A stretch of DNA of 64,000 bases from Dasyornis broadbenti (Eukaryota > Chordata > Aves > Passeriformes > Dasyornithidae): the NCBI GenBank assembly GCA_013397935.1, contig VZRN01004506.1:1459446-1523445 (forward strand). Reading direction: 5' to 3'. Of the stretch, positions 23,801-37,400 are shown piece by piece. A program made the position numbers and the translations under genes. Position 1 is the stretch's first letter. Every line of letters starts with the position of its first letter. A model generated the notes under the pieces. That model did no database searches and had not been told where the DNA came from. It was given only the letters and a program-made list of their open reading frames with translations.

Positions 23801-26800
23801 GTCTGCAACTGCCCCTGAATTTCTCTGTGCCTCAAGGCCGGTCAGCACTTGCCTACACACTTTGCTGGAAAGGAGCAGCTGTGTTTAGGGTTAGGGTTTG
23901 GGCAGGCTGTGGAAGAACTCTCTGTTCCAAGCACTTAGCATGAGACCCTGCAAACACTTAAACACATATATAATTTCCCTTTTGCAAGTAGCCTCACTCC
24001 CTTCAATGTCACCATTATGTGAACAAAGTTATAAACCTGCTTAAAAGTTTTCAGGAGACTTACTACCTATATTTTCAGAGGCCAAGAATGCTGACGGCTC
24101 TTAAAGAAAATAAAATGAAATAGAGACACGCATGATTTGGACTATGTTCAGAATTTTCTCTAATTGCTTTAATCAAATTCCCACTAGGCATTGAAATTAA
24201 ATTGTCTATGTTAGCTGAATTCCACTGGTCATTACTGGCTGGCAGTGGCTGATGTATCAGATTTTCTATCCCTTGTTTTTCTTATGCATGGGTGTATTAT
24301 GTATAGGCATTACTGGGGTGTCTGGCAGTCTCCCAGAGAAACTGCCTTAACTTCGTGGCAGGATTTTTTAAAGATACACTATTTGATGTTTCAAAATGGC
24401 TGCAAATTCAATTTTTGGGCTGCATTTTTAGGTATTTCTATCATGCAACCTGTTGCATGAACTTTGAATTGTAGCTTGTGCTTCTATCTGCCTATCATGA
24501 GTAGGCAGGTAGGTGTACTTGTACTCTACTCCACAGAGCACCTCAGGTTAAGGGATTTTCTTATAAATTCAAAATTGTAGAACCTGCTCTGCAGTAAGCA
24601 AAATACAATACTGAAGGACACACCAAGTTTCTAGTGCTAAATTCCTAGCGAACAAAAAAGAAAAAAAAAGGTATTTTGATTAGCATTTAAATGGAAAAAA
24701 AAAACAAAAACCCCTAAGAGCAAGAGTTGTTCAGGTTCATGTTTTGCTTGTTTGTTTCTTTTTAAAACTTCTTTATTTAATAGATATGCATTTCAATTAG
24801 CCTTACTTGCCATAAACAATACTTTACATGCTCATTTAAATAATCTATTCCTTAAAATCTTCTGAAATTATTTTATGGGGTTGTTTTTCCGGTGGAAACT
24901 GTTTCCAACCACGGTAACTACAAAACGATTTGATTCCTGTGCCCAAACAGTAAAGGCCTCTTGTGTCAATACCACATCTCAGCATCCCCAAGGAGCGGAC
25001 GCTTTGTCTAAATCGAATTACAAATAACACTCTGGTGAAGGAAGTAATAGTCTAGTAGCACTTCACTCTTAATGCCATAGTTGTGTTTATTAGTTTTGGC
25101 TGTTTGATAAACAGAGAGAGGTTTCAATTTAACATAATAGTCCTGCGCCTAGATAGAGAGCCATTACTGCTACAGACAAGTAATATCCTTTCCCATGGGA
25201 GACCTTGTCAAAAAGGAAACAATGTCAATTTAATTATTTTGTGTTCTGAACACGCTGCAGCCTTGGATATTGACTTCATGTTTTTCCTCAGTAAACGTAG
25301 CACATATTATGGCACCAAATTTAATGAACCTTTACTCTTGTTTTTTTAAACTGAGACGTGAAAGGTTCTTTATTAAACAGACATGTAAAGAATTGTATTA
25401 ACTTTCTTCTGTGTAGCTACAATTCTTCTTCCAGCTCTGTAATTTTGTTGTAATTTTAGAGCCATACTTTAGCAAAACTCCAGGGATTTCACATACAGGG
25501 GTGTTTAATGCTCCACATGTCTTTAGCTGTGCATTACTAATCACAAAGGATTTTGTTAAGAAACTGTTCTTTTAAGCAGTAAGATATTTTCAGAAGTTAC
25601 CAAATAAAATTAAAAACAAAAAAAAGAAAACTGGCTAGAAAAAAAAAAATACACTCTCCAAAATATATTTGAGAGGCCTAATTATCACGCATGAGCTCCT
25701 ATTAGAAGGTTAGTAACAGCAGTAGAAAATTACTCTTGGATTATTGCTTCCTGTGCAAGGGAGCGTTACTCAAAGCATAATGGAGACAAATCCAGTGCTC
25801 AGCGAGTGCTGAAATGTTTGCGACTGGAGAAGGCCAGGCGCTGGAGCTGACCCCACAGTCATTTAAAACCTCAGAGAGCCCACGTGGTGGCTGTGCTGCG
25901 CGTGTTCCCTGACAGTCCTGCAGGCGTGCACTGCAGGGCTGCTGTCTCCAAGTATCCCCAGGATTAATCTCTATTTACGTTCCCTGGGATTTCACATTGC
26001 GTTGATAAGAGGACAAATGACAGCCTGTGATGATATGGTAAACTCTGTGATATAAGCACTTATAGCTTGGAAATATTTGTGTTTTAAGTGGTAGCTGTAT
26101 CTACAGTTATGGCTGCCAAAGAATTCTTTTTATCTGTTTTCAGTTGCTCATGAGGTTTTTTTTGGTGTTTTTTTTTTTTTTTTCAAAATGGATATTTTAG
26201 CCTGATTTGTTCCATTCCACTTATTTTGCTTAAATTCAGATGTTCAGGATAGACTGGTGAAATTCTTGAGACACATCTTGTCCAGAGTTTTCTTTATTGT
26301 CTGTCCCAACTCCTCTTTGAAAAGCTGCAGTGCTGTTATGCTGTGAAGAAGAAACTGAATTTACAGACCAAGATGCATAGTGCATTCTTAGGTTTCTGCC
26401 CGACAATCCACCTGAATTGAATACATCAGTTCGGGCTTAAGACACATTCAGTAGAGCTTCTTAGGGACTAGCTACGAGCCATTTTCCACAGACAATTGGC
26501 TAAGAGCAATCTGCAGCTGCCAGTAGCCACCAGTATGCTAAAAAAAAAATCCAGGAGTGGACCTGGGCTGTACTGCACAACTTTCTACTAAAAAAAACCC
26601 AACAGAAGGTGATACTACTCACTCTCATCTCAGAATATGACATCAAACTGGGAGGTGATGACATGGAGTGGTAATCCAGCCCTTTCTAGTACAGTTTTAC
26701 TTTCAGCACTATGAAAGAAGCTCTCACAAAAAAAAAAAAAAGATCTAACCAGCATTTTTATTATTACTATTATTTGCCTACAGTTCTGCAAGCCCAGAAA

Positions 26801-27172
26801 ATTATGACTTTCCAGTTAGAAACCCAAGGGAAAGAGTGTGGGATGGGGTACTTAACTAAAGCAAAAACATCAAACATTTTCACAGAAGGTAGATTTTCAG
26901 TGGAAATTTCATTTGATCAAGAAAATAAATTTTCTCTCACACAGCCAACTACAAAGGAAGCAATTTCAACCAACTCAGCTTACTCCCCTTTGCTAGAAAT
27001 AGATAAATAGCAACTGCTCAATTTTATTAAAGAAGAAGCTGAAAGGTTGCACAGAATAAAATAGCGAGACTGTAAGCTAAACCCATCGCTTTAACATGAC
27101 CAGTGACTGCCATGCTTCTTTTCAGCATCAGTTCTCCTATACCACCTTCTCCATGTCCTTCTCCCAGGAAAC
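20864..27172. other. Gene-free single-copy stretch
   Basis: No exon, RNA gene or transposon end is supported. ORFs reach 122 codons (22439-22807) without domains. A short telomere-like motif lies at 23884-23902. A T-rich run lies at 26156-26183. Around 23220-23460 and 25780-26000 the base composition is more balanced and less repetitive, which can mark conserved non-coding DNA but proves nothing. Confidence 0.6.
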
Positions 27173-27431
27173 AAATGACAGGACAGGAGGAAGTGGCCTC
27201 AACTTGCTGCCAGGGGAGGTTCAGGTTGGACATCAGGAAGAATTTCTTCACAGAAAGGGTTGTTATGCACAGGAAAAGGCCACCCAGGGAGGTGGTGGAG
27301 TCACCATCCCTGGAAGTATTCAAGAAACAACTGGATGTGGGACTGAGTGCTGTGGTTTAGTTGACTTGGTGATGTTGGGTCAAAGGCTGAACTCAATGAC
27401 CTTGGAGGTCTTTTCAACCTTTATGATTCCA
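27173..27431 (+). mobile_element. CR1 LINE 3' end fragment
   Basis: A sense CR1 terminus of about 260 bp. It begins with ATGACAGGACAGGAGGAAGT and continues with TGCCAGGGGAGGTTCAGGTT, GAAGAATTTCTTCACAGAAA, CCCAGGGAGGTGGTGGAGTC, CTGGAAGTATTCAAG, GTGATGTTGGGTCAAAGGCT, and the diagnostic end TCAATGACCTTGGAGGTC with TTTTCAACC and ATGATTCC. The two ORFs over it (27096-27446 and 27103-27360) are frames through the CR1 3' region, not genes. Compared with the 15-kb copy it is of a different, better conserved subfamily. Confidence 0.92.
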
Positions 27432-30400
27432 TATAGATCAACATAGGCTCTGTGGTTCTACAGAGATCACTGTGCTTCTCTAGTCCCACACAACAAACCA
27501 GAATTTCCAGTCCCCAGCCACTATTTGCTGCCCAAAAGGGTCCATTTTTGGACTGCAACCTCTCCTCTGCAGTACTTTATAAAACATCATCTTTACTGTG
27601 AAGAACAAAAGCAAAAAATCTACAAAACAGAAGGGAATTCAGCTAATTTTCAGAGAGTTGGTGATTTTTTTGCTTATTAAGCAGACACTACTAAGTGTTC
27701 TTATTTGGTTATTCCTAAAATCTCAGTTTTAAAAAATATTTAAAAATATTCATCAAAAGAAGTGTTTCACTTGCAAAATTCAAACTTCAAAGCTTGAAAA
27801 AATATCTACAAATAACCTTCCCATGCATCCTGTGCGCTGGGGAAGATTCTGCAAAAATAAAATCTACCTCAGCAAACTCTAGAGGATGCAAAAGTAGGCA
27901 TAAAGTCATCTAACCTTGTAATTTGGTTCAGTAGATAGAGAGCACTAGGGAGGCAGGCAGGGTAGAAGAATTGCTCTCCAGTGGAGTATCTTTCTCTTAC
28001 TCACTGACTTAGACTGGCTGCTCTCTGAGACACAATGGATCCCACCAGACCTGTCACTGGGAAAACTAATTGGAAACACCAATCCAGATACACAGTACAA
28101 GTCATCATGTATTTCACAAAATCTGCTCAAGTTGCAGTCAAACTGTTCTAAACCCTCCTACAGCACTCAGGCACTTCTGATGTGATTTTTGGAAAGAAGT
28201 CTGTGAAATAAAGGGCAAATGGCAGACTGACAGACACGATCAGCTACGGGCATCAATCAATCCAGTGACTGGGTATTTTGAGCTATTAGCCAAAGCCCGC
28301 ACCAAACCCTAGAGACAACTGCTTGAAAAGTTTTATCACAAAGGACAAGGAAACACCAGCCTCATTGTTTTTAAGTAAAATGGGTCATTTTGGAGATTAT
28401 AATGAAAAAAAAATAGTCCCAGATGGTTTTGCAATGTCATCACATAGCCCAGTTTAAATGCTCTGAAGGGGATAATGCCATTCTGGTAAACTAAATAACC
28501 TTCATTTGAAATTACCTAGGAGCTTTGCTTACACTGAAAAGTTTAGAAAAGTAAGGGACAACTCTAACAACCCATTCTTCACGCATACAACCTACTGACT
28601 TGGGTGGCCTGCTCCAATAATACCATCAGTTTCCTTTCCAATTAATTCAGCTTCTTTGAAGACCAGGTAATGAAGAGCATGGATCACTGCAGTGTTACTG
28701 GAAAGATTACGGGGACAAGACTTGGCTCTCAGAGTACCTTCTTGTTTCACAGAGAGGCCCTTCCCCTGCAGCTGGTTTCTCATCTTACTGATTACCTGCT
28801 ACATGAGAAATTTCAGTCTGGCTTCAGGGCTGGACCCAGCCTAGAGGCTTCTGTCGAGTTTGTTATAATTTATTTATTGCAATTCAGAATCCGGTTAAAC
28901 CAAGCCTCTATCTGGCTTGCTGCACTGGCAGCATTTGGACCTGTTGGTCAGTGAGTGCTGGACCACCTTCAACACCTTATGAAACTTTCGGCTTGGAAGT
29001 TAACATGAGGCAGGGCCCGCTTCTCAAAGATCTGAGTGTACGCTTAAGTCCTAAAGTAATGAACGGGGCTTAATACCTGCTAAAAGTTAAGCACGTGCTT
29101 ATGTATTTCTATATATAGGGTAGAACTCCCCTGCGCCTACAGAAATGGAAGTGCTCAAAAATTTTGAAGCCTTGGAGCTTTATTTCTGAAAGAAAGGGGG
29201 GCTTGTGACCTTTTTAAGCATTTTTGACACCTTTTCTGAGAAAAAAAAATATTTTCAATGAAAGAATTTTCACTGTGGTGTGTCAGGCTGAGGAGTCTTT
29301 CAAGGCTTAATAATTGGTGGTTTTAATATAGAACTGTGAAAAGTGCAAGTCAAATCAGATTTCTCTTCTAGGCTCAGTTTCAGGGGCTAAAACCAAATTG
29401 CTTTTGAGCACTTCCTAAAGATCCTGTTCACCTCTATTATACTGGCACAATATCACTAGATTCATGCAGAATCCACCAGCATTTTTCACTAGTCCGTAAT
29501 TTGGGATTTATTCCTTAACTTATCCTAATCAATGTAGTTCAAAGATGAGATCACTGACAGAATGATTCTGTTACTCCTCTGCTGCTTCTTCCGTCTCAAT
29601 ACATATAGCTCAAATATGAACAAAGAAAATCTTTTCTTTCAAGAAAAAAATGGCTGGAAATTTCAAACAACAGTTTGGAACATAAATGTTAGGAAAAAGA
29701 TGATACAAACTAGAAGCTCACCTCATCTTTGTTAGTTCTAGTGACAATAAATAAAGCTTCATATAACTTTCACATTCCTCCCATGAAAGGGAAAATCAAG
29801 GGATGTAATTAATGTCATTTGAAGATTGTCTTCCAGATGTCATCTCCTTCCACAGAAGAAAGAAGCAACACGTTTCTTTTGCCAGTTCAGACTTCATCTG
29901 CAGAACAAGAGAACAATCTTTTCTTTTAGACAATATACACGAGAAGGAATAAAGATCCCCAGAGCAGTGGGAAGAAACAGAACTGCAATATTACATTGCA
30001 GTAATAAAACCAGCTAGGAGATTAGAGGTAGAACTTTATAAAATACAAGAGCCAGAAAACAGCTTCCTGAGTCTCCTAAAGGAAATATCAGTATGTTGGC
30101 CAGTCTACTTTTCATTATCACTTCATGGTTTAGAAGTTGCTGTGTTGGCCCCGTGACCCTTCCCCATCCACCTTTTATGCGAACTCTTCAGGTCCAAAAC
30201 CTGTTAATGCATTTATCATATGTTTTAGGGACAAATTCAAATAACAACAACTTGTATGAGTGCTCTAAATTATCCTGACTAACGCCAGCACAATTTAAGG
30301 TGCTTCTGGCCTGAGCCATTAATGATGTTACACACCATTAATGGTGGAATTCGCCTGCACAATTTGCTCCAAAGAAGCATGAAATACACATAAAAATGGA

Positions 30401-33400
30401 TGTCCCACAATTTTGTTTTCCAGAGGAACGCCTGTAAGGCTGCAGTGAGCTTACCCCTTCCACAGCTTTAACAAAGATGGCACCCATCTGAAAGAGAAGA
30501 AAAGCAGCCAACACCAAAGAACTGGTTGAACACACAACCTTCGCTGTATGGCTTCTTTCAGATCCATGACACACACAGACTAAACTCAGTGATGATGGAA
30601 GAATTAAGCTGCATTCAAATATAACAACTCCTTTAGGTTTGTGATTCCCCTCCCAACACCGTACACCAAACACCCGTTAACTTATGCATTATTAATTATG
30701 CAACATTACAGGTAGAAGACCTGAGTCAAAAACCTTGACAGTCATCAGCTGCCTCAAACACAGTAATACATCTACAAAAACATTCACTATTTTCAGAAAA
30801 ACAGACAGAGACCAGAAGAGAACTTTGACAATCTGGCCCTGTTGAGTACACTTCCAGTAAAGATATAAATTAATAATACTAGTAAAGAATAAGTAGCATC
30901 AAATAAAGTACAAATTCTGCCACATGTAATGTACTATTAGAGCAACTAAATATGGAATGGAAAGAATGGAAATGGAATGGAAATAATGGAAAGATTAAAT
31001 GCTATTTGCTGCATGTAAAATTATTAACATAAGGTGAACAATGATTTATTTTTAAACATACAGAAACAAAGGTTATCTATGTAATTACTCATCTGTGGTG
31101 CTGTCAGGACAGTATCCCTTCAGAACACCTGGCACCGCAGTCAGGATTGCCCTGCAGGAACCGCAGTTTTCAGTGCTGCCATGTCGGAGTGATGGCTACA
31201 GCCTTCAAGCACTAAAACTTTTGGGGACAGGCAATAAACACCCTTCAAGTCCTTTAAGGACACTCCTCCACATCTATCATGCACAGTGCTCTGGATTGTC
31301 AACATATCAACTCCAACGTTGCAGCAAGAGGAGCACAGAGCAGTTTTCACTTACGATGATTTTCAGCTGTCACGCATGAAGAGCGGGTGTGTGTTAGGGC
31401 TTGGGAAAACCATACGGGCCAGGGCTCCCCACTCTGAGGATATCTCCAGAATTATCACAAACAGAGGAGACAGCAAGAGAAAATCTGGGGGGAAAAAATG
31501 AATGAGTAGCAGAAAATTACAGATCCGGATAGCATTACTTTGAAAGCTCTTCAGATACTTGCAATGTGAAATTGCTGAACTGTAGAATGCAACCTGATGC
31601 TTAAATTGGTCTCATGAGTAAACTTCGTAGCAAATGATCCACCTATAAACAAATAACAGAAGGTATGCCTGCAGACTGCCTGTCATCTGGCAGTTATGGA
31701 ACATCACCCACCTCCCACCCCGTATTATTCCTGTCCTTTCTTTTGAAAACCTGTCAAAAAATGGGAAACAACAAGCACGCAACAACTTCTAGATTTTCAC
31801 AATAAAAGAGTAAGGTTTTATTGTTTATGGTCAAAATTCTCATTGTAAAAACAAACATTGATTTGCCTGTGGTAAAACTCAGCTGTGTTCTGTGCCATTC
31901 TTGATTTTACCTTTCATTAAGTAAATTGCCAATCAGTCCCTTGTTTTTCTTTTTTCTGTAATGATCCAGACCTTACTGAAGAACGTTCCATTATTAAAGT
32001 GCTAAAGAGATTTGCCTGTGTAAAGACTGAGGAGAGGTCCAGGGGATTTGGACTGTAACACGATAATGCTAGAAAGCCGTCAAGCTGTCAAAATGGAAAG
32101 CACACCAAATACTAAAGCGTGAGGGTTTGGGTATTTGTTTCCACTGATATCAGGAAGAGTTACACAGCCTAAATTCTCTTACTTCCTCTCATATGTGCTC
32201 ACCTCACCTCTCATCAGAAACTGGAGATGTCTCGGGGAGAGATTTTGGACCCAAACTCAAACCAGCATTTGCACTGACCGCAACAAAGGCATTCGTGCAT
32301 GAAAGTGCTCATCAGTGGGAACGTCTGGCTCAATGTGATCCTGAAAACACTTTGGTTAGGGAAATACAAAAACGTTACTGTTCTCATCTTGCACGGCAAG
32401 AGAATACTGGAGCAGAGAAGATGACTTTCCTCAAGGCAAAAGGAAATACAAAGCAAAAGTGTTATTGCACATTAACAGTTTTAGACCATCCTGTTCACCC
32501 ACTCCTTTGGCATCTTTCACTTGTATGAATTAGAAAATAAATAAATGGAAATGAGAAGACAAACCAGAGCCCTTGGGCTAAATTGTCCAAATTTGGCCCA
32601 ACGTGGGTTATTAACTTAGGAAAATTACTGAAGAGTGTGGAAAAAATCTATTCTTGTGACAAAAATTTCTCAAGAATATAAATTGGCAGAGCATTAAGAC
32701 ACTCTGGTGATATGAATGCAGTAATGATGGAAACAATATGTAGAGAGACCATTGTCATACCAAAGTGAGGAATGTAATCAGATTGGTATCTTGTGATCCT
32801 TTTGGATGCTACCTCAGAGCTCAACACAACACAGATGCTTCAGTTGTTAAAACACTTAACATCTCATAATATACACGATGCCAAGGCATATTTTGCTAGA
32901 GGCAGGGACAGTTTGTCACTTACTTCAGTAGTAAGTTTGGGCCCTAAGTGAAAGTGCAGTTGAATAAATGCATAGACAGGGCCTGAAGAAGTAAATGAAA
33001 GTTTTTAATTATTTTGGCGGGATTTGGACCAGGACTTTCAAGCACAGAACTGGGAGAATATCCAGGACACATCTACACAAACTGCAGTTCATACCTTGTA
33101 TTAGCTGTATGCATTGTCCCCTGTATGCACTGCTGCGAATGCTCACACACACAAAAAAGCACAAGCACTGTTCCAGGGACAGCAAGTATGTGATGCACAT
33201 GGGCCACGCACGTTCAGCACAACTGCTTCCTCAGCAGCTTCACCCTCCTTTTGTGTTTTCAAACACAATGACAAAGAATTTACACATGTGCCCAGGCTAC
33301 TCTCCATGCCCATATACGGCTCCTTGCCTTTCATCTGCTCTTACATTTTATGCTGACAGATGAACAGTGCACAGGATCATAAATGGAAGTAACACTGTTT

Positions 33401-34232
33401 AAAACTAATAAAGCCCAAAGGACAGTCCCAAAAATAAAAGTCTGGATACAAAAGTTCATTTTCCTCTTAGTGTGTAACTCATATAACAATAACAATAAGA
33501 AGTCAACAACAACAATACTGAGGATCTCCTCCAATGTAGGCAAAGAGTTATCTAAAACTGCGAAAAAAATCCAAGGATTTCTTTTTGACAGGCCAGGTCT
33601 TCAGCTGCTGTTAATTGCTTCAATTGCTAGAATTCTGCAATTGCAAGTCTGGCTCAAACTTTATAAAATTGCAGGAAGGAGTGTTAAAGACAAGCTTGGC
33701 TCTATCACAATGCTGCCATTAAACTACCTGCAAGAGGTTTTGGTAGCAAATATCAAAGGCCAAAGCTTTTTAGTCCCAGTCCAGTCCAGGGAAAAATAAT
33801 CTTGTTTCCAATTAATAAAATTAATGTGTGGCAGTCAGACATCTTCAAATTCAATTCCAACAGAAACATCGCTAAGTACTGTAATGTACATGTCTGCATT
33901 TTGGAAAAAGTAAAACTTTGAAAATATCTGGGCAGACTAGATTCAATATGCGAACAAAAGCCTATAGTTCTCATTGCATGTGTTCCCAACACCAGTGAGT
34001 TCAACAGCTCAATTTAAATAGAATTATAGTGAAAATTGCAGGGTTTGGATGTTCTATCCTATGTTTCTTACAGTCCTGAGATGAAAATAATTTGTGAGCA
34101 AAATTTTTGTCCCCTAGAGAGCCTAAAAATATTGTTCACTACATGAGTGATTTAGCTGAAGTTCTAGTCTGTATCTGTGTCATTAGGAATGTGTAAGAAT
34201 GATTTGAAAGAAACAAATATCATAGCCTCACA
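27432..34232. other. Gene-free single-copy stretch
   Basis: Contains only short ORFs. A stretch near 28995-29115 holds a perfect 14-bp palindrome (29088-29101) and resembles, from memory, an ancient sauropsid dispersed sequence. A splice-acceptor-like pyrimidine tract ends with AG at 32217, and an AATAAA lies at 32536. The 138-codon frame at 33383-33799 has no recognisable domain and runs through an asparagine-rich AT repeat, so I do not call it. Confidence 0.55.
30953..30996. repeat. Short TGGAA-rich simple repeat
   Basis: Irregular units of TGGAATGGAAA and AATGGAAA over about 44 bases. Too short and imperfect to be called a satellite. Confidence 0.75.
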
Positions 34233-34449
34233 TAATCACAGAATGGTTTGCGCTGGAAGAGGCCTTAAAGATCATCTCATTCCAACCTTGCTGCCATGGG
34301 CAGGGACACCTTCCACTGAGATGGGCTCAGAGACCCGTCCTACCTGGCCTTGGACACTGCCAGGGATGGGGCATCCACAGCTTCTCTGGACAACCTGTGC
34401 CAGGGCCTCACCGCCCTCACAGTGAAGAATTTCTTCCTAATGTCTAATC
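34233..34449 (-). mobile_element. CR1 LINE 3' end fragment, antisense
   Basis: The reverse complement of a CR1 terminus. On the + strand it opens with AATCACAGAATGGTTTG and GCTGGAAGAGGCCTTAAAG, ATCATCTCATTCCAACC, then CATGGGCAGGGACACCTTCC, and ends with ACAGTGAAGAATTTCTTCCT and AATGTCTAATC at 34449. All are standard blocks of antisense avian CR1. Length is about 217 bp, 5' truncated, with no coding capacity. The two ORFs overlapping it on opposite strands are by-products. Confidence 0.92.
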
Positions 34450-37400
34450 CCCACACGTCGGTCCCATACTGTGTTATGGAATGAGTGTAGCCTGGATAAG
34501 GATATGCTGCAAATTGTTCCATAATGATTCATGGATTAGCAGGGGTTGCTTTAAACACGACATTCCCGAGGGGTAAAATAAAACTGCCTCTAACTTAGGC
34601 TTATCTGGAAAATAAAGGAAAGAGAGCATTTAGCTGCTTACCTGGCTTGTACTGGGGAATTTTTAAGCTCTTCTTCACCATCTCGTAACACTGGATAATT
34701 ATTTCAGCATAGTTCTGTAAGCCAATTGAATAGAAAATCTGGCTAAAATATGTCCTTAAAGTGTAGTCAGTAAAATCTAGATAACAGAAAAACCATCTCT
34801 CTTTGTCTTTTCAAGACACTTTGAGAATTATTTGGTTAGACAGTCAGCAACTTTATATATACTGACTCCTAAAGGTCATTCTCAAACATAGGGAAAAATT
34901 AGGAGGAAAAGATACTTCAAGATCAATAAAAAATACAGATATCGCCTCAGATTTATAAGTAATGTCTTCGGTGTTCCATATGAGGAGGATCAGACCTAAA
35001 GAAAAAAAGAACCTCAATTTTTTTTTATACAGTGGTCAGGTAGCATCCTTTGAAAAGACACTTTAATCCAAGAAAATAATGTTCTTTATTTTTCCTGTCA
35101 TCTTCTAAGCTTCAGTAGAATTAGATAATAATTGAAATTGGTTCTTCAAGGGAAAAAATACTAAGGAAAAAATCAGCGAACCATCATCTGGCTTTTCACT
35201 TTTGCTAGCTCCACATCCCCAATGCCTGGATGAGGATCATGGTCTTGCGGCTACCTTGTCCTGCCACTGATATGGAAAAAGTTTTTAAAATGCACAATTC
35301 TAAAACAGTTTGTAGAAAGCATGAAAAAGAGGTTATGAAATGTTATAAACTTTTGGACATTGCTGAAGATATTTCTATTGCCTTAAGCAAGAAGGCAAGG
35401 GAACATCTCTGAATATTTCAAGTCAGATAAACAGGGTTTTGTCTGTGTGGTGCCCAACACTTGAGAGAGAAATCCAACACAGGAAACCATCTCGTGGGTT
35501 AAATCCAGTTCCTCACCATGCCAGCCACTACATCACATAACCCTTTCAAAACTGCACTAATTCCTTTCAATAAACTGAAGCACAGATACTTTGTCATCAA
35601 AACATGCTGTTTGAAAATACACTAACCCTTTTGCTTATTCCTATGAGTGTAATGTTTGAACTTTCCAGTTGCAGCTCAGTAGACACTCCGATGACAAATA
35701 TGAATCAAACAGGGCTTCATACACCAGAGCGCACTGCATTAATTTAGTTTCAAGGTGACAAGCGAATGAATTATAATGATTAAGCCTGCATTATAAAAAT
35801 AATGTTGAAAACTCCTAGCCAGATGGAAATGTTCAAGAGCAATATTCTAAAAAAAATATCTGGGGACCAACTAGCGTCAGAGAAAGCGATCTGTGGAAAT
35901 ACATTCAGTGGTTTAGAGGCGTATATTTGTAGAGGCTATCCAACACTTTGCCGAGATTAAGCCACAAGCTCCCTCTTCTTCACCTTCTTTTCATCCCACC
36001 TGCAGGAATTTCAGTTGCCTATTCTGTCTAGCTCAGGAGAAAACACACAGAAGTGCAATGAAGTACCAATATTGTGGAGGATTTCTTCAAGAAGAAGAAA
36101 TACATATATTTTACAAAGATTTTTGGCACTGCAGTGGGATCCATTTCAGATTTCCTGCAGCAGTCTACTTCTTCAAAAACCTTTAATCATCTTCACTGCT
36201 GGCAAGACATCTGTTGGAAGTGTTGGAAAACCGAGAATGAAAAAGCTCGTAGCTCTACAGAAATCACTAATAGAAAGTGAGAAATAAAACCTGCACAGTA
36301 TTACTTGAAATGTCAAAATGTGCTGATAATAAATGGAATCTGGCTAGAAACAGTTTGGAGTTGAAGCCCTGCAGTAAGCATCTCCTTGCAATAAGAATTT
36401 AGGAATCCACCTACACTGCAACCTCTATCTGAACCAAAATAAAAAAGGTCAAAAACTACTTTTTACTCGTGTAGAGAACTTACTTTCCTTCTCCAAAACA
36501 TACTTACATTTCTTCTCTCCTCTTGACACAGTTCTTTATTCTACACCTTCTCCAGTTGTCATAGAAGCTGTTATGGTGTCACCCTGGTGCACTTGCTGCC
36601 AAACAAAGCTCAGTGTTCCCAGAAAAATGCAATTCAAGATGGGCAGTTTACAAAAGGAAAATCCCCAAATATGAGAATTTCAAGGTCAGCAATGCCTGGG
36701 AACTTCACTGAAGTTCATGTTACCGCATCAGAAAATATGAGGCATGTGTGGCCCCTGGGGGCATAGAGAGGTGCTGAGAGCATCTGAAAAGAAAAAAAAA
36801 TAAATAAATCATATTGGGCCTTGCTGAGGAAAGGCTGTCTCAGTCCTTGCACATTTGAGAAAACTGACATTAAAATTCAGATTATAATCTTCATCCAAAT
36901 GGATATTTAAAGACCTTTGTGAGCAATTCTGCTCTGTTGGGAGTTTCCACATCGTGAGACTGTTCTCAGTCCTCTCCCCACTGCTGGTCTTATGTCCCAT
37001 AACGATGAAAAACAATAGGTTTGGAAATTTTACCCAAGTAATGTTTGCAACTAGCATCTCATGTTATTCAACAATTGTTAGTTAAATAGAACCATAATCC
37101 CTATTTTCTAATTAAAAAGGGCTTAAATTCCATGTAGATCTTGACAAACTCAAATGCTACAGACGACTCAAACAATGGGACTCTTGAACTTCGGGAACTA
37201 AGTCAAAAATGGGAAATATTCCAAGTACCATGTCTCCTATGTGGATGGATGTGAAAGGAAGTAATGGGTATGGTCATGTCTTATACTCTGCCCAGAAAAA
37301 TGAGGAACAGTTTCCCATCTCCTTGGCAACAGCATGTATAGAATAAGAGAGAATATTCTTCTAATAGATGTTAGGGAGAAAACTGCTATTTCTCTATATT

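Noticed and set aside
23884..23902. Telomere-like TTTAGGGTTAGGGTTTGGG
   Set aside because: Only about three imperfect units; too short to call an interstitial telomeric repeat or fusion scar.
27096..27446. 116-codon ORF that looks protein-like
   Set aside because: It lies mostly on the CR1 3' terminus at 27173-27431; the frame is a by-product of that repeat.
32218..32541. Possible terminal exon: strong acceptor-like tract ending at 32217 and AATAAA at 32536
   Set aside because: The pyrimidine tract and AATAAA are common in AT-rich DNA, the frame has no known domain, and no upstream exon is visible.
33383..33799. 138-codon + strand ORF
   Set aside because: Contains an asparagine run from an AT-rich simple repeat, no recognisable family, no flanking splice sites that would support it.
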